The notes: generated from the letters alone by a model not told the origin. A stretch of DNA of 64,000 bases from Mediterranea massiliensis (GCF_900128475.1 NZ_LT635837.1:417615-481614), one strand, 5' to 3'. Counted from the first letter of the stretch, positions 18,057-27,994 are shown. Numbers and translations: made by a program.

Positions 18057-18094
18057 AAGCCTGTGAAGCAAAGCAACGAGACGCCCGCGGTACA

Positions 18095-18136
18095 AAAAAT
18101 CCCCTGCCAGGCCTCACCGCCAGGCAGGGGATTTAT
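18095..18136 (-). terminator. Terminator of the xylose/GH3 unit
   Basis: AAATCCCCTGCC and GGCAGGGGATTT (about 18097-18108 and 18123-18134) form a GC-rich stem of some 12 bp around a short loop, with T/A runs on both sides. It lies 25 bp after the GH3 stop codon. Confidence 0.8.
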
Positions 18137-18160
18137 CCAACTATTCCTTTACTACACACC

Positions 18161-20329
18161 TCAGAACTCGTACATCAGTGTCTGCAAGGCTTGGTCGTCC
18201 GAACTTCCTCCGTATAGCAACTTATAACTGCCCTTCAGAGGATGAACCGTATTGGTCGCCGTATCCCACCAGTTGAAGGTTTCCTCCGTCAACGGCAAGC
18301 TGACCGTGCGGGTAGCTCCGGCAGGAATGTGTACACGCTTGAAGGCGCGCAGCGTCTTGAGCGGCCCGTTGGCATCGTCGGGACGGTTCAGGTAAAGCTG
18401 AACCACTTCATCGCCGTCCATACGACCTGTATTGGTGACGGGCACCAGCAGACAGCCCTCCTTCACCTCGGCCTTGCCGTAGGCAAAGGTGGTATAGCTC
18501 AATCCGTGGCCGAAGGGGAAGAGCGGCGTACCTTCGAAATAACGGTACGTGCGTCCCTTCATGCTGTAATCCTGAAAGTCGGGCAGCTGGCCCACATTCT
18601 TGTAGAAGGTGACGGGCAGGCGTCCGGCCGGATTGTAGTCGCCATAAAGCACATCGGCCACGGCTGTACCACCAGCCTCGCCGGGATACCATGCCTGCAG
18701 GATGGCATCGCACGTCTGCGTTTCAGGCTCCAGTCCCATGGCACTACCCGAGAAGTTGACGAAGACCACTTTCTTGCCGGCAGCCTTCAACGCCTTGAGC
18801 AACTGACGCTGGATGGCAGGCAGCTCGATGTCCGTACGGTCACCCCCCTTGAAGCCAGGGATATTGACCGACATCTGCTCGCCTTCCAACATCGGCGAGA
18901 TGCCTCCGGCAAAGACCACGACATCCGCACGGCCTACTTGCTTCAACAGGGATGCCGCATCCAATGGTTTCGTCTGCTCCATCTCTTCTTTCTTGTGTTC
19001 CGGCACAAAACCTTCTGCATAAAGGGCGCCGGGCACATAGATCAGCTGTTCTTCGGGCAGCCGTTCACGCAGAGCCTCGAGCAGCGTCACGGTATGGCCG
19101 GGGAAACCGTTGTAGTTACCCCACTGCATCACCGAGTCATTGGCATTGGGACCGACGAGGGCAACGGTCATGCCGGCCTTCAACGGCAACAAGCTGTTCC
19201 TGTTCTGAAGCAAAGTCATACTCTCGCGGGCCATACGAAGAGCCAGCGCCTGGTGTGCATGACAGTTGACAACCGAGTCGGGAATAGCATCCCAAGGCGT
19301 AGTCTCGTCCATCTCGCCCAGTTCGAAACGGGCCTTCAGCAGACGCGATACCGAACGGTCCAGATCAGACTCCTTAATCTTGCCTTGACGGACAGCGTCG
19401 GGCAGCGACTTATAGGCATCGCCACACTCCAGGTCCGTCCCCGACAGGACAGCTGCCGACGAAGCATCCGCCTTGTCCTTGTGCGTCCCGTGACGGCCTT
19501 CCTCGAAGAAGTCGTAAATAGCGCCGCAATCACTTACCACCAGTCCTTCGTACCCCCATTCATCACGCAGGATCTGCATCAGCAGGCGGTCGCTGTTGCA
19601 ACAAGGCGATCCTTCAAACCGGTTGTAGGCACACATCACTTCCTTCACGCCGGCCTTCTGCACCAAGTCCTTGAAAGCGGGCAGATAAGTTTCCCACAAG
19701 TCGCGCGGATCAATGTTCTCGGCATTGAAGCTATGACGGTTCCATTCGGGACCGGAGTGGACGGCATAATGCTTGGCGCAGGCATGCGCCTTGTCGTATT
19801 GACTGTCTTCAGGGCCTTGCAGACCTCTGACGACGGCCATGCCCAACCGGCCCGTCAGGTACGGATCTTCACCGTAGGTTTCCTGCCCGCGTCCCCATCG
19901 CGGATCGCGGAAAATGTTGATATTGGGTGTCCAGAAAGTCAGACCTTCATAACGCTGGTAACTGCTGTCCCTGCGGGCCATGTGATTCTTGGCACGTGCT
20001 TCATCGCTCACGGCGGTAAACACCACGTGAAGCAGCGAATCATTGAAGGCAGCGCCCATACCGATGGCCTGCGGGAAAACGGTAGCCCGACCGTTGCGCG
20101 CTACCCCATGCAGGGCCTCGTTCCACCATTCATAAGGCTTGATACCCAAACGCGGCACAGCGGACGAATTGTTCTGCATCAACGACACTTTCTCTTCCAA
20201 CGTCAGGCGTTGAACCAGGTCAGCCGCACGCTCCTCGGGCGACAGGGAGGCATCCTGATAGGGAAGTTTCTGCTGACAGGCCGACATCAAGGCACCGGCC
20301 AGCAGGACAGGAATAAAAAACTTTTTCAT
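18161..20329 (-). CDS. Glycoside hydrolase family 3 lipoprotein (beta-xylosidase-like)
   Basis: Exo-acting retaining beta-glycosidase of 722 residues. The start MKKFFIPVLLAGALMSACQQ gives a lipobox LMSAC, so it is lipid-anchored, probably in the periplasm or on the surface. GH3 N-terminal barrel signatures: YEWWNEALHGVARNG, FWTPNINIFRDPRWGRGQETYGEDPYL, CAKHYAVHSGPE and the nucleophile Asp in GLVVSDCGAIYDFF. The C-terminal alpha/beta sandwich and fibronectin-III domain follow (FPFGHGLSYTTFAYG). Subfamily features and the place after xylB-xylA argue for release of xylose from xylo-oligosaccharides; beta-glucosidase activity is the alternative. Confidence 0.9.
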   Translation of the reverse strand: MKKFFIPVLLAGALMSACQQKLPYQDASLSPEERAADLVQRLTLEEKVSLMQNNSSAVPRLGIKPYEWWNEALHGVARNGRATVFPQAIGMGAAFNDSLLHVVFTAVSDEARAKNHMARRDSSYQRYEGLTFWTPNINIFRDPRWGRGQETYGEDPYLTGRLGMAVVRGLQGPEDSQYDKAHACAKHYAVHSGPEWNRHSFNAENIDPRDLWETYLPAFKDLVQKAGVKEVMCAYNRFEGSPCCNSDRLLMQILRDEWGYEGLVVSDCGAIYDFFEEGRHGTHKDKADASSAAVLSGTDLECGDAYKSLPDAVRQGKIKESDLDRSVSRLLKARFELGEMDETTPWDAIPDSVVNCHAHQALALRMARESMTLLQNRNSLLPLKAGMTVALVGPNANDSVMQWGNYNGFPGHTVTLLEALRERLPEEQLIYVPGALYAEGFVPEHKKEEMEQTKPLDAASLLKQVGRADVVVFAGGISPMLEGEQMSVNIPGFKGGDRTDIELPAIQRQLLKALKAAGKKVVFVNFSGSAMGLEPETQTCDAILQAWYPGEAGGTAVADVLYGDYNPAGRLPVTFYKNVGQLPDFQDYSMKGRTYRYFEGTPLFPFGHGLSYTTFAYGKAEVKEGCLLVPVTNTGRMDGDEVVQLYLNRPDDANGPLKTLRAFKRVHIPAGATRTVSLPLTEETFNWWDTATNTVHPLKGSYKLLYGGSSDDQALQTLMYEF

Positions 20330-20371
20330 AAGCATTCTCGTTTGTCATGATATTTAAGATTTCAGAAATCA

Positions 20372-21688
20372 TTAAACGTACATATTCACGATGGCCTCAT
20401 ACAGCTCCTGCTTGCCGCTGATCTGCTTCGGCTCGCCGTTCCGCTTGGCGTAGGCCACGATGTCTTCCAGCGTCAGCTTGCCGTCTTCGAAGTCCTTGCC
20501 CAGGCCGCTGTCGAAGGAAGCGTAGCGCTGGGCCAGCATCTGACGGTAGGGCGACTCCTCGAGCAGCTTGGCAGCGCTCTCCAAAGCACGGGCCATGGCA
20601 TCCATGCCTGAGATGTGGGCGATGAAGATGTCCTCCAGATCGGTGGAGTTGCGGCGCGTCTTGGCGTCGAAGTTCGTACCGCCGTCCTTGAAGCCACCAC
20701 CGCGGATAATCTGCATCATGGCCTGGATGAGTTCGAAGTTGTCGATGGGGAACTGGTCGGTGTCCCATCCGTTCTGATAGTCACCACGGTTGGCGTCGAT
20801 AGAGCCCAGCATACCGTTGTCCACAGCCACGGCCAGTTCGTGTTCGAATGTATGTCCGGCCAGGGTCGCGTGGTTCACCTCGATGTTCACTTTGAAATCC
20901 TTGTCCAGCCCGTGTGCCTTCAGGAAGCCGATGACGGTCTCCGTGTCCACATCATACTGATGCTTGGTGGGTTCCATAGGCTTCGGCTCCACGAGGAAAG
21001 TACCCTTGAAACCGTGGGCGCGGGCATAGTCGCGGGCCATGCGCAACATCGTGGCCAGGTGTTCCTTCTCACGTTTCTGATCAGTGTTGAGCAGACTCAT
21101 GTAGCCCTCGCGGCCACCCCAGAAGACGTAGTTCGATCCGCCCAGCTCGATGGTGGCGTCGATGGCATTCTTGATCTGCACAGCGGCACGGGCTACGACG
21201 TCGAAGTCGGGATTCGTGGCGGCACCGTTCATGTAGCGCTTGTGGCCGAAGACATTGGCTGTGCCCCACAGCAGTTTGATACCCGTCTCCTGCTGCTTCT
21301 GCTTCAGGTAGGCTACGATTTCCTTCAGATGGGCTTCGTACTCCTCGATGGTGTCGGCCTCGGCGCAGAGGTCCACGTCGTGGAAGCAGTAGTATTCGAT
21401 ACCCATCTTCTGCATGAACTCGAAACCGGCATCCACCTTGTGCCTGGCAGCCTCCACGGGGTCGACCGAATCGTTCCACGGGAAAGTCTTCGTGCCGCCG
21501 CCAAACTGGTCGCTACCCTCGGCGCACAGCGTGTGCCACCAGGCCATGGCGAACTTCAGCCATTCGCTCATCTTCTTGCCCATAATCATCTTGCCGGCGT
21601 CGTAGTAGCGGAACGCCAGGGGATTCTTACTCTCTTTACCTTCAAACTTAATCTTTCCTATGCCAGGAAAATACTCTTTTGTTGCCAT
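20372..21688 (-). CDS. xylA: Xylose isomerase
   Basis: Converts D-xylose to D-xylulose in the cytoplasm; 438 residues, the usual length of class II enzymes. Active-site motifs: [20 protein letters not shown] (catalytic His and Asp), [48 protein letters not shown] (metal-binding Glu and base), [19 protein letters not shown]-like segment with metal His, and [19 protein letters not shown]. It lies between xylB (59 bp upstream) and the GH3 gene (43 bp downstream) in one transcription unit. No xylose transporter or NUDIX-type regulator is visible beside it. Confidence 0.97.
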   Translation of the reverse strand: MATKEYFPGIGKIKFEGKESKNPLAFRYYDAGKMIMGKKMSEWLKFAMAWWHTLCAEGSDQFGGGTKTFPWNDSVDPVEAARHKVDAGFEFMQKMGIEYYCFHDVDLCAEADTIEEYEAHLKEIVAYLKQKQQETGIKLLWGTANVFGHKRYMNGAATNPDFDVVARAAVQIKNAIDATIELGGSNYVFWGGREGYMSLLNTDQKREKEHLATMLRMARDYARAHGFKGTFLVEPKPMEPTKHQYDVDTETVIGFLKAHGLDKDFKVNIEVNHATLAGHTFEHELAVAVDNGMLGSIDANRGDYQNGWDTDQFPIDNFELIQAMMQIIRGGGFKDGGTNFDAKTRRNSTDLEDIFIAHISGMDAMARALESAAKLLEESPYRQMLAQRYASFDSGLGKDFEDGKLTLEDIVAYAKRNGEPKQISGKQELYEAIVNMYV

Positions 21689-21746
21689 ATTCTTTCTGAT
21701 GTTTTGCGAGGCCCAAGCCTCGGTTTCTATGATTGATCGTTATTCC

Positions 21747-23231
21747 TTAAATCAGTTTCTCCAACCACCGCTTCCAGCGGGCATAAGCAGCGAGATACTC
21801 CTCGCGCCGCTTCATGTCCGGCTCGATGACGGCCAGGCGCTCCAGCGTGGCGAAAGCCTCGACGTTATCGCGATAGAAACCTGCGCCGATACCTGCCCCC
21901 TTGGCAGCACCCACGGAGCCGTCCGTGTCGTAAAGCTCGATGGTGGCGCCCGTCACGCCGGCCAGCGTGTCGCGGAAGACCGGGCTAAGGAACATGTTGG
22001 CCCGTCCGGCGTGTATCTTCTGCACGGGGATGCCCATCTGCTCCATGATGTCGATGCCATACTTGAAGGCGAAAACAATACCTTCCTGTGCGGCGCGGGC
22101 CACGTGGCGACGGTCGTGCAGGTTGAAGTTCAAGCCGCAAACAGAGCAACCTGTCTCACGGTTCTCCAGCATACGCTCGGCACCGTTGCCGAAGGGCAGG
22201 ATGCTGACGCCGCCGCTGCCCACGGGCACTTGGGCGGCCAAATCGTTCAGTTCGGCATAGGAGATACCTTCGGGAGCCACGTTGCGCTTCACCCACGAAT
22301 TGAGGATGCCCGTACCGTTGATGCAGAGGAGCACGCCCAGGCGGGTTTGGTCGGCCGTGTGGTTGACGTGCGCAAAGGTGTTGACACGGCTGCGCGGGTC
22401 GTAATTCACCTCGCCGTTCACACCATAGACCACGCCGCTCGTACCTGCCGTCGAGGCTATCTCACCGGGGTTGAAGACGTTGAGCGAAAGGGCGTTGTTG
22501 GGCTGGTCGCCCGCACGGTAGGTGACGGGCGTACCCTCGGCCAGACCCAGCTCGCGGGCCACGTCAGCCCTCACCCGTCCCTGCTCGGCAAAGGTAGGTC
22601 GGATATCGGCTATCAGCGAATGGTCGAAGCCGTAGTAGTCCAGCAGGAAGTCGGCCACGCAGCCGCGACGGAAGTCCCAGAACATGCCTTCGGACAGGCC
22701 GGAGACGGTGGTGCACACCTCGCCCGTCAGGCGCATGGCGATGTAGTCGCCGGGAAGCATCACCTTATCTATCCGTTCATACACCTGCGGCTCGTTCTCC
22801 TTGACCCATGCCAGCTTGGCGGCGGTGAAGTTGCCCGGCGAGTTGAGCAGATGCGTCAGGCATCGTTCCTGCCCCAGGGCTTCGAAAGCCCGCTGTCCGT
22901 AGGGCACGGCGCGCGAGTCGCACCAGATGATGGCCGGACGCAGCACCCGCTGCTCACGGTCCACACACACCAGCCCGTGCATCTGATAGGAGATGCCGAT
23001 GGCCTTGACGTCCCTGCCATCGGCACTGGACTCGTGCAGCACAGCCTGCGTGGCCAGCTTCAGGTTCGTCCACCAGCTTTTGGGGTCCTGTTCGGCCCAT
23101 CCCGGCCTGACAGCCAAGATAGATGCCTCCGTCTTCGGATAGAAAGCCGAGGCCACGCACTTGCCGCTCACGGCATCCACCAGGCTCGCCTTGACCGACG
23201 AGCTCCCTATGTCGTAACCTAATAATATCAT
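21747..23231 (-). CDS. xylB: Xylulokinase
   Basis: FGGY-family kinase of 494 residues that phosphorylates D-xylulose. The N-terminal phosphate motif is MILLGYDIGSSSVKASLVD; substrate and ATP motifs include GLVCVDREQRVLRPAIIWCDSRA, SAGNFTAAKLAWVKENEP-like segment, AGTSGVVYGV (phosphate 2) and the C-terminal AGRANMFLSPVFRDTLAGVTGATIELYDTDGSVGAAKGAGIGAG. First gene of the xylose unit. A minus-strand TATCTTTG element (23257-23264) lies about 25 bp before the start. Confidence 0.96.
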   Translation of the reverse strand: MILLGYDIGSSSVKASLVDAVSGKCVASAFYPKTEASILAVRPGWAEQDPKSWWTNLKLATQAVLHESSADGRDVKAIGISYQMHGLVCVDREQRVLRPAIIWCDSRAVPYGQRAFEALGQERCLTHLLNSPGNFTAAKLAWVKENEPQVYERIDKVMLPGDYIAMRLTGEVCTTVSGLSEGMFWDFRRGCVADFLLDYYGFDHSLIADIRPTFAEQGRVRADVARELGLAEGTPVTYRAGDQPNNALSLNVFNPGEIASTAGTSGVVYGVNGEVNYDPRSRVNTFAHVNHTADQTRLGVLLCINGTGILNSWVKRNVAPEGISYAELNDLAAQVPVGSGGVSILPFGNGAERMLENRETGCSVCGLNFNLHDRRHVARAAQEGIVFAFKYGIDIMEQMGIPVQKIHAGRANMFLSPVFRDTLAGVTGATIELYDTDGSVGAAKGAGIGAGFYRDNVEAFATLERLAVIEPDMKRREEYLAAYARWKRWLEKLI

Positions 23232-23503
23232 GATTCTTTTTAGGATTCGTTCCTGTCAAAGATAGGCATGTTTCGCCAAAGGAAAAAGAAATGCACCTGC
23301 TTTTTGCATAAAAGGTCATAAATCAACGCTCGCAACATGCAGCCTCAACATAAACGAAAGCAACAAGGCTCTTATATATAGAAGAAAAGGACACCATTGC
23401 ACAAAAAGACCGATTTTGTGTGGTGGTTATCAGAAAAAGACCTACCTTTGCAGCGTTTTTCAGAAACAAAAGCTTATTTTTTACCAACCAAATAATTAAA
23501 AAG

Positions 23504-24391
23504 ATGAAAGCATTTGTATTTCCGGGCCAAGGCGCCCAATTCGTAGGAATGGGCAAAGACCTGTACGAGAACTCGGCTTTAGCCAAAGAATTGTTTGAAA
23601 AAGCGAATGATATCCTCGGATATCGCATTACTGATATCATGTTCAACGGCACGGACGAAGACCTCCGTCAGACAAAGGTTACACAGCCTGCCGTATTCCT
23701 CCACTCCGTAATCTCTGCCCTCTGCATGGGCGATGCCTTCCAGCCTGAAATGACTGCCGGACACTCGCTCGGCGAATTCTCGGCCCTGGTTGCTGCCGGT
23801 GCCCTGAGCTTCGAAGATGGCCTGAAACTGGTATATGCACGTGCCATGGCCATGCAAAAGGCTTGCGAAGCCCATCCTTCTACGATGGCCGCCATCATTG
23901 CCCTGCCCGACGAGAAGGTTGAGGAAATCTGCGAGCAGGTAAGCAAGGAAGGTGAAGTTTGTGTCGCTGCCAACTTCAACTGCCCGGGACAGATTGTTAT
24001 CTCCGGTACCATCGAAGGCATCAACAAGGCCTGCGAACTGATGAAGGCTGCCGGTGCCAAGCGTGCCCTGCCGCTGAAGGTGGGCGGTGCTTTCCACTCT
24101 CCGCTGATGAACCCCGCGAAGGTTGAACTGGAAGCTGCCATCAACGCTACCAACTTCCACACGCCGAAGTGCCCCGTTTACCAGAACGTGGATGCCCTGC
24201 CCCACACCGACCCCGCAGAAATCAAGAAGAACCTCGTGGCACAGCTCACGGCTTCCGTACGCTGGACACAGTCTGTAAAGAACATGATTGCCGACGGTGC
24301 TACCGACTTCACCGAATGCGGACCGGGCGCCGTACTGCAGGGCTTGATCAAGAAGATTGACAGCACCGTATCTGCCCACGGTATCGCATAA
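23504..24391 (+). CDS. fabD: Malonyl-CoA:ACP transacylase
   Basis: Loads malonyl units on acyl-carrier protein for fatty-acid synthesis; 295 residues. MKAFVFPGQGAQFVGMGKDLY is the family N terminus and sets the start. The catalytic Ser is in TAGHSLGEFSALVAAG (near 90) and the His in LKVGGAFHSPLMNPAK (near 200). A TACCTTTG -7 element lies at 23443-23450, about 54 bp before the start, with a TTTTG 24 bp upstream of it. A hairpin with T7 closes the gene. The 270-bp gap to xylB shows nothing else I can name. Confidence 0.97.
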   Translation: MKAFVFPGQGAQFVGMGKDLYENSALAKELFEKANDILGYRITDIMFNGTDEDLRQTKVTQPAVFLHSVISALCMGDAFQPEMTAGHSLGEFSALVAAGALSFEDGLKLVYARAMAMQKACEAHPSTMAAIIALPDEKVEEICEQVSKEGEVCVAANFNCPGQIVISGTIEGINKACELMKAAGAKRALPLKVGGAFHSPLMNPAKVELEAAINATNFHTPKCPVYQNVDALPHTDPAEIKKNLVAQLTASVRWTQSVKNMIADGATDFTECGPGAVLQGLIKKIDSTVSAHGIA

Positions 24392-24417
24392 TCCTATAAT
24401 TATCCGATAACACACCA

Positions 24418-24456
24418 AAGGCTGCATCTTCTCCGGAATGACGCAGCCTTTTTTTA
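24418..24456 (+). terminator. Rho-independent terminator of fabD
   Basis: AAGGCTGC (24418-24425) pairs with GCAGCCTT (24443-24450) and is followed by seven T. It sits 27 bp after the fabD stop, leaving only about 20 bp before the next start codon. Confidence 0.85.
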
Positions 24457-24471
24457 TCCCTTTATCAACCT

Positions 24472-25626
24472 ATGAACAAGAAACTGATTCTATGCTGCTG
24501 TGCCGGAGCCGCCATTCTGACAGCCTGCACAGGCAAAAAACAACCGGCATCACCTGCCACCGAGACAGATACCCTCTATATGCTGGTGGGAAGTTATGGC
24601 CCTGCCGACCAGGAAGGCATCAAAGTATATAAATTCAATCAGGAGACTGGCAAAGGACAATACGTAAGCGGCCTGAAAGGCATCTCCAACCCATCTTATC
24701 AGACTGTATCGGTAGACGGTAAGCGAGTATATAGCGTAGGCGAAGACGACGGAGGAACAGCTTGCGCCAATGCACTGACCTTTGACGCCACCACCGGCAT
24801 CTTGACGCTGGTCAACAGCCAACCCACCCAAGGCGCCGCCCCCTGCCACATCGCACTGAGCCCTGAAGAAGACTACGTCGTAACGGCCAACTATAACGGC
24901 AGCAACATCACCCTCTTCCCGCTCGATGCGGAAGGCCGCCTGAAACCAGGAAAAAACATCGGTTTCGACGGTCATGGCGCCGACAAGGAACGCCAGGCCC
25001 AACCGCACCTGCACTTTGTCTATTTCACTCCCGACAACAAATACCTGCTGGCCAACGACCTGGGTACCGACCGCATCCACCGCTTCCCGCTGAACAACCG
25101 GCAGAAAGGCAGCGACACACCGCTGGTGGACGAAAGTAGTGCTTCGGACATCCTCCTGGCTCCCGGTTCCGGCCCACGCCACACCGAGTTCTCCGCCGAC
25201 GGACGGTTTGCTTACTTGATAACAGAGCTCTCCGGCGAAGTAATGGCTTTCACCTATAACGGTGACAGCCTGACATGGATGCAGACCATCCAGGCCGACA
25301 CGCTGGACGCCCGCGGAAGTGCCGATATCCACCTTTCGCCTGACGGCCGCCACCTCTATGCCTCCAACCGCCTGAAAGGCGACGGGCTGGCCATCTTCCA
25401 AATCAACGGAGAAGGCGGCACCCTGACCAAAATCGGTTATCAACCTACCGGCATCCATCCGCGTAATTTCATTATCACACCCAACGGGAAGTATGTACTC
25501 GTGGCCTGCCGCGACACCAACGAAATCCAGGTATTCGCCCGCGATGCCTCGACCGGCCTGCTGACCGACACCGGGCAGAGCATCAAAACCACGAAACCCG
25601 TCTGCTTGAAATTCATCAAGATGTAA
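24472..25626 (+). CDS. Lactonase-family beta-propeller lipoprotein (6-phosphogluconolactonase-like)
   Basis: 384 residues. MNKKLILCCCAGAAILTACTGKK gives a lipobox LTAC, so the protein is exported and lipid-anchored. The rest is a seven-bladed propeller of the YbhE/Pgl lactonase family: LYMLVGSYGPADQEGIKVYKFNQETG, PCHIALSPEEDYVVTANYNGSNITLFPLDAEGRLKP, GSGPRHTEFSADGRFAYLITELSGEV and IHPRNFIITPNGKYVLVACRDTNEIQVFARD. Cytoplasmic relatives hydrolyse 6-phosphogluconolactone; export here suggests another lactone or sugar. It stands alone, with repeat array C behind it. Confidence 0.88.
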   Translation: MNKKLILCCCAGAAILTACTGKKQPASPATETDTLYMLVGSYGPADQEGIKVYKFNQETGKGQYVSGLKGISNPSYQTVSVDGKRVYSVGEDDGGTACANALTFDATTGILTLVNSQPTQGAAPCHIALSPEEDYVVTANYNGSNITLFPLDAEGRLKPGKNIGFDGHGADKERQAQPHLHFVYFTPDNKYLLANDLGTDRIHRFPLNNRQKGSDTPLVDESSASDILLAPGSGPRHTEFSADGRFAYLITELSGEVMAFTYNGDSLTWMQTIQADTLDARGSADIHLSPDGRHLYASNRLKGDGLAIFQINGEGGTLTKIGYQPTGIHPRNFIITPNGKYVLVACRDTNEIQVFARDASTGLLTDTGQSIKTTKPVCLKFIKM

Positions 25627-25696
25627 AATTAAATAACTCTCTTCGAAAAACATTCCTCAACCGCTTCCGCAACAACTTCCAGGAGCGTCTTGGGGA

Positions 25697-25775
25697 ATGT
25701 TTCAAACATGGCGGCCTTATGTTTCAAACATTCCCCCTTTATGTTTCAAACATAAGCCCCGTAGGGTTGAAACCC
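25697..25775. repeat. Array locus C: ATGTTTCAAACAT every 22 bp
   Basis: Three perfect copies of the 13-bp dyad ATGTTTCAAACAT start at 25697, 25719 and 25741, spaced exactly 22 bp, with spacers of 9 bp that differ. A fourth unit in register at 25763 reads AGGGTTGAAACCC: both arms are changed so that the dyad is kept. The rest of the gene-free stretch 25627-26019 is AT-rich and ends in a TACATTTG -7 element (25980-25987) before the DUF362 gene. Confidence 0.9.
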
Positions 25776-26019
25776 ATTTATTGCGAGGGGAAACGAGCAC
25801 TTTGGAAATAGCGCTCCAATTGTAAAAATAAAACTACTTAAGTTCATCTTCTACCTTATCTTCTCTATCGACAAACATAATTATACCCCATTTACTGCTC
25901 CGACTACCAGAATTACAGAAGAAAAGCCCGCTGCTGTATTTTTTAGAAACAAATACCTATATATATGGATATTTTCAGCTACATTTGCGCTACATATCAT
26001 CACAAATAGGTAAAACGAC

Positions 26020-27138
26020 ATGGAAAAAGCAAAAGTCTACTTCACAGACCTGCGTACTTCACCCACCTCCAACCTACTCGACAAAATGGAACGGCTGGTG
26101 AAGAAGGCAGGCATCGCCCAACTGCCTTTGAAAGACAGCTTCGTGGCTATCAAAATACATTTCGGCGAGCCGGGCAACCTGGCCTACATCCGTCCCAACT
26201 ATGCGGCACGCATGGCCAACCTGCTGCGCAGCTATGGTGCCAAACCGTTCCTGACCGACTGCAACACCCTCTACTCCGGCCGACGTTCCAATGCCGTAGA
26301 CCACCTGGAAAGCGCCATGGAGAACGGTTTCAATCCGATCTCCGCCCAATGCCAGGTCATCATCGCCGACGGCTTGAAAGGCACTGACTACCGCGAAATT
26401 CCTATTGACGGACAATATTGCAAGGCTCCCAAAATCGGTGCTGCCATCGCCGATGCGGACATCGTCATCAGCATGACCCACTTCAAGGGACACGAGCAGG
26501 CAGGATTTGGCGGAGCACTGAAAAATCTCGGCATGGGAGCTGCTGCCGTTCCCGGCAAACTGGAACTGCACGCTTCGGCCCAGCCAAAAATTGAAACGGA
26601 CAACTGCATCGGATGCAACATCTGCGTGAAACATTGTGCCCACGATGCCATACACCTGAATGCCAACCGCAAGGCTGAGATTGACTACTCAAAGTGCGTG
26701 GGTTGCGGCCAATGTGTGGCCCTGTGCCAACACGACGGTGCCGTCGTAGGCAGCTGGGACACCTCCGAGAACATGAACTACAAGATAGCCGAATACACCA
26801 AAGCCGTATTGAAGGACAAGCCTCACTTCCACGTCAGCTTCGTGATGAACGTGTCGCCCGAATGCGACTGCTGGAACCACAACGATGCCGCCATCATCCC
26901 CGACCTGGGCATCCTGGCTTCTACCGATCCGGTCGCACTGGACCAGGCCTGTGCCGACCTGGTAAACAATACACCCGTGCTCCACGGCAACAACGTGCTG
27001 GGCAACAAGCACGAGCATGAGGACCTCTGCGGCTGCGACAAGTTCCACCTGATTCATCCCAATACCAACTGGCAGGCCGGCTTGAAACATGCCGAAGAAA
27101 TCGGTATCGGTACCCGCAACTATGAACTGATTGTCTAA
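26020..27138 (+). CDS. DUF362 domain protein with two 4Fe-4S clusters
   Basis: A 372-residue cytoplasmic protein. Residues about 35-180 match DUF362 (VAIKIHFGEPGNLAYIRPNYAARMANLLRSYGAKPFLTDCNTLYSGRR; HFKGHEQAGFGGALKNLGMG). Two ferredoxin motifs follow: DNCIGCNICVKHCAHDAIHL and YSKCVGCGQCVALCQHDGAV. A Cys-rich tail (DLCGCDKFHLIHPNTNW) completes it. The family is thought to carry out Fe-S-dependent electron transfer; no substrate is established. Just 27 bp separate it from the ECF-S-like membrane gene, so the two likely act together. Confidence 0.88.
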   Translation: MEKAKVYFTDLRTSPTSNLLDKMERLVKKAGIAQLPLKDSFVAIKIHFGEPGNLAYIRPNYAARMANLLRSYGAKPFLTDCNTLYSGRRSNAVDHLESAMENGFNPISAQCQVIIADGLKGTDYREIPIDGQYCKAPKIGAAIADADIVISMTHFKGHEQAGFGGALKNLGMGAAAVPGKLELHASAQPKIETDNCIGCNICVKHCAHDAIHLNANRKAEIDYSKCVGCGQCVALCQHDGAVVGSWDTSENMNYKIAEYTKAVLKDKPHFHVSFVMNVSPECDCWNHNDAAIIPDLGILASTDPVALDQACADLVNNTPVLHGNNVLGNKHEHEDLCGCDKFHLIHPNTNWQAGLKHAEEIGIGTRNYELIV

Positions 27139-27165
27139 TCTCCCAACACTAATAACATTACAATT

Positions 27166-27678
27166 ATGAATACATCTGCAAAACTCTATTCGCTTTCGTT
27201 CGGAAACGTAAAAACTTATCTGTTTGCCTTGTTGTTCGTGGCAGGCAACATCCTTCTGCCGCAACTCTGCCACCTGGTCCCCCTGGGAGGCCCTACGCTG
27301 CTGCCCATCTATTTCTTCACCCTGATAGCAGCCTATAAGTTCGGCTTCCGCGTCGGACTGCTGACAGCCATCCTTTCCCCCGTCATCAACCACCTGTTGT
27401 TCGGAATGCCTGCTGCAGCCGTACTGCCGGCCATTCTTATCAAATCCGGTCTGCTGGCACTTGCAACCGCCGCAGTAGCCCGTTACGCCAAAAACAAAGT
27501 ATGGTTCGGAGGCCTGCTGATTGCTGTATTAGCTTATCAGGTAATCGGTACCGGTTTCGAATGGGCTTTATGCGGTGATTTTCACCTCGCTGCGCAAGAT
27601 TTCCGCATCGGAGTACCAGGCATGTTGCTCCAATGGCTGGGCGGCTACTTCATACTGAGAGCTATCGCCAACAAATAA
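27166..27678 (+). CDS. ECF transporter S-component-like membrane protein
   Basis: 170 residues with about five to six hydrophobic helices and an Arg/Lys-rich C terminus. The pattern (LPIYFFTLIAAYKFGFRVGLLTAILSPVINHLLFGMPAAAVLPAILIKSGLLALATAAVARY) resembles ECF-type substrate-binding S subunits, with the conserved Asn-His in the third helix. Energising A and T subunits are not seen nearby, so it would share a general module elsewhere. It follows the DUF362 Fe-S gene closely; a vitamin or corrinoid-like substrate is conceivable but unproven. Confidence 0.7.
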   Translation: MNTSAKLYSLSFGNVKTYLFALLFVAGNILLPQLCHLVPLGGPTLLPIYFFTLIAAYKFGFRVGLLTAILSPVINHLLFGMPAAAVLPAILIKSGLLALATAAVARYAKNKVWFGGLLIAVLAYQVIGTGFEWALCGDFHLAAQDFRIGVPGMLLQWLGGYFILRAIANK

Positions 27679-27994
27679 AGAGCATATACAGAAAAAGAAA
27701 CGCGGGTTCGTAGCATTGAAAAGCTATGAATCCGCGTTTCTTCTTTTTCCAGCATACTTCTATCCAATATACTTCATATTATCCAATAAAAGAGATTGAG
27801 AATTCTTCAAATAAAATCACAATTTTGCAACACAGTAAAAAAAATATTCAATTCAACAAACTACGAACAAAGAGGAAACATATTTATACAAATATCTCAA
27901 AAAGCATTCTTTAGAACTCTAAAAAGGAAAATCGGGACACTGACAGGCCAAGCGAATGACCTACCTTTGCCAACGGACCAAAAAAAGCAAGCGA
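27679..27994. other. Gene-free stretch with terminator and promoter element
   Basis: A hairpin at about 27697-27746 (AGAAACGCGGGTTCGTAGC with GCTATGAATCCGCGTTTCT, then TTCTTTTT) ends the DUF362/ECF-S unit. The rest is AT-rich without a credible reading frame. TACCTTTG at 27962-27969 is the probable -7 element of the metallophosphoesterase gene. Confidence 0.7.

Noticed and set aside
18242-20350. Long plus-strand frame opposite the GH3 gene
   Set aside because: Shadow of the GH3 gene with no signal, domain or RBS.
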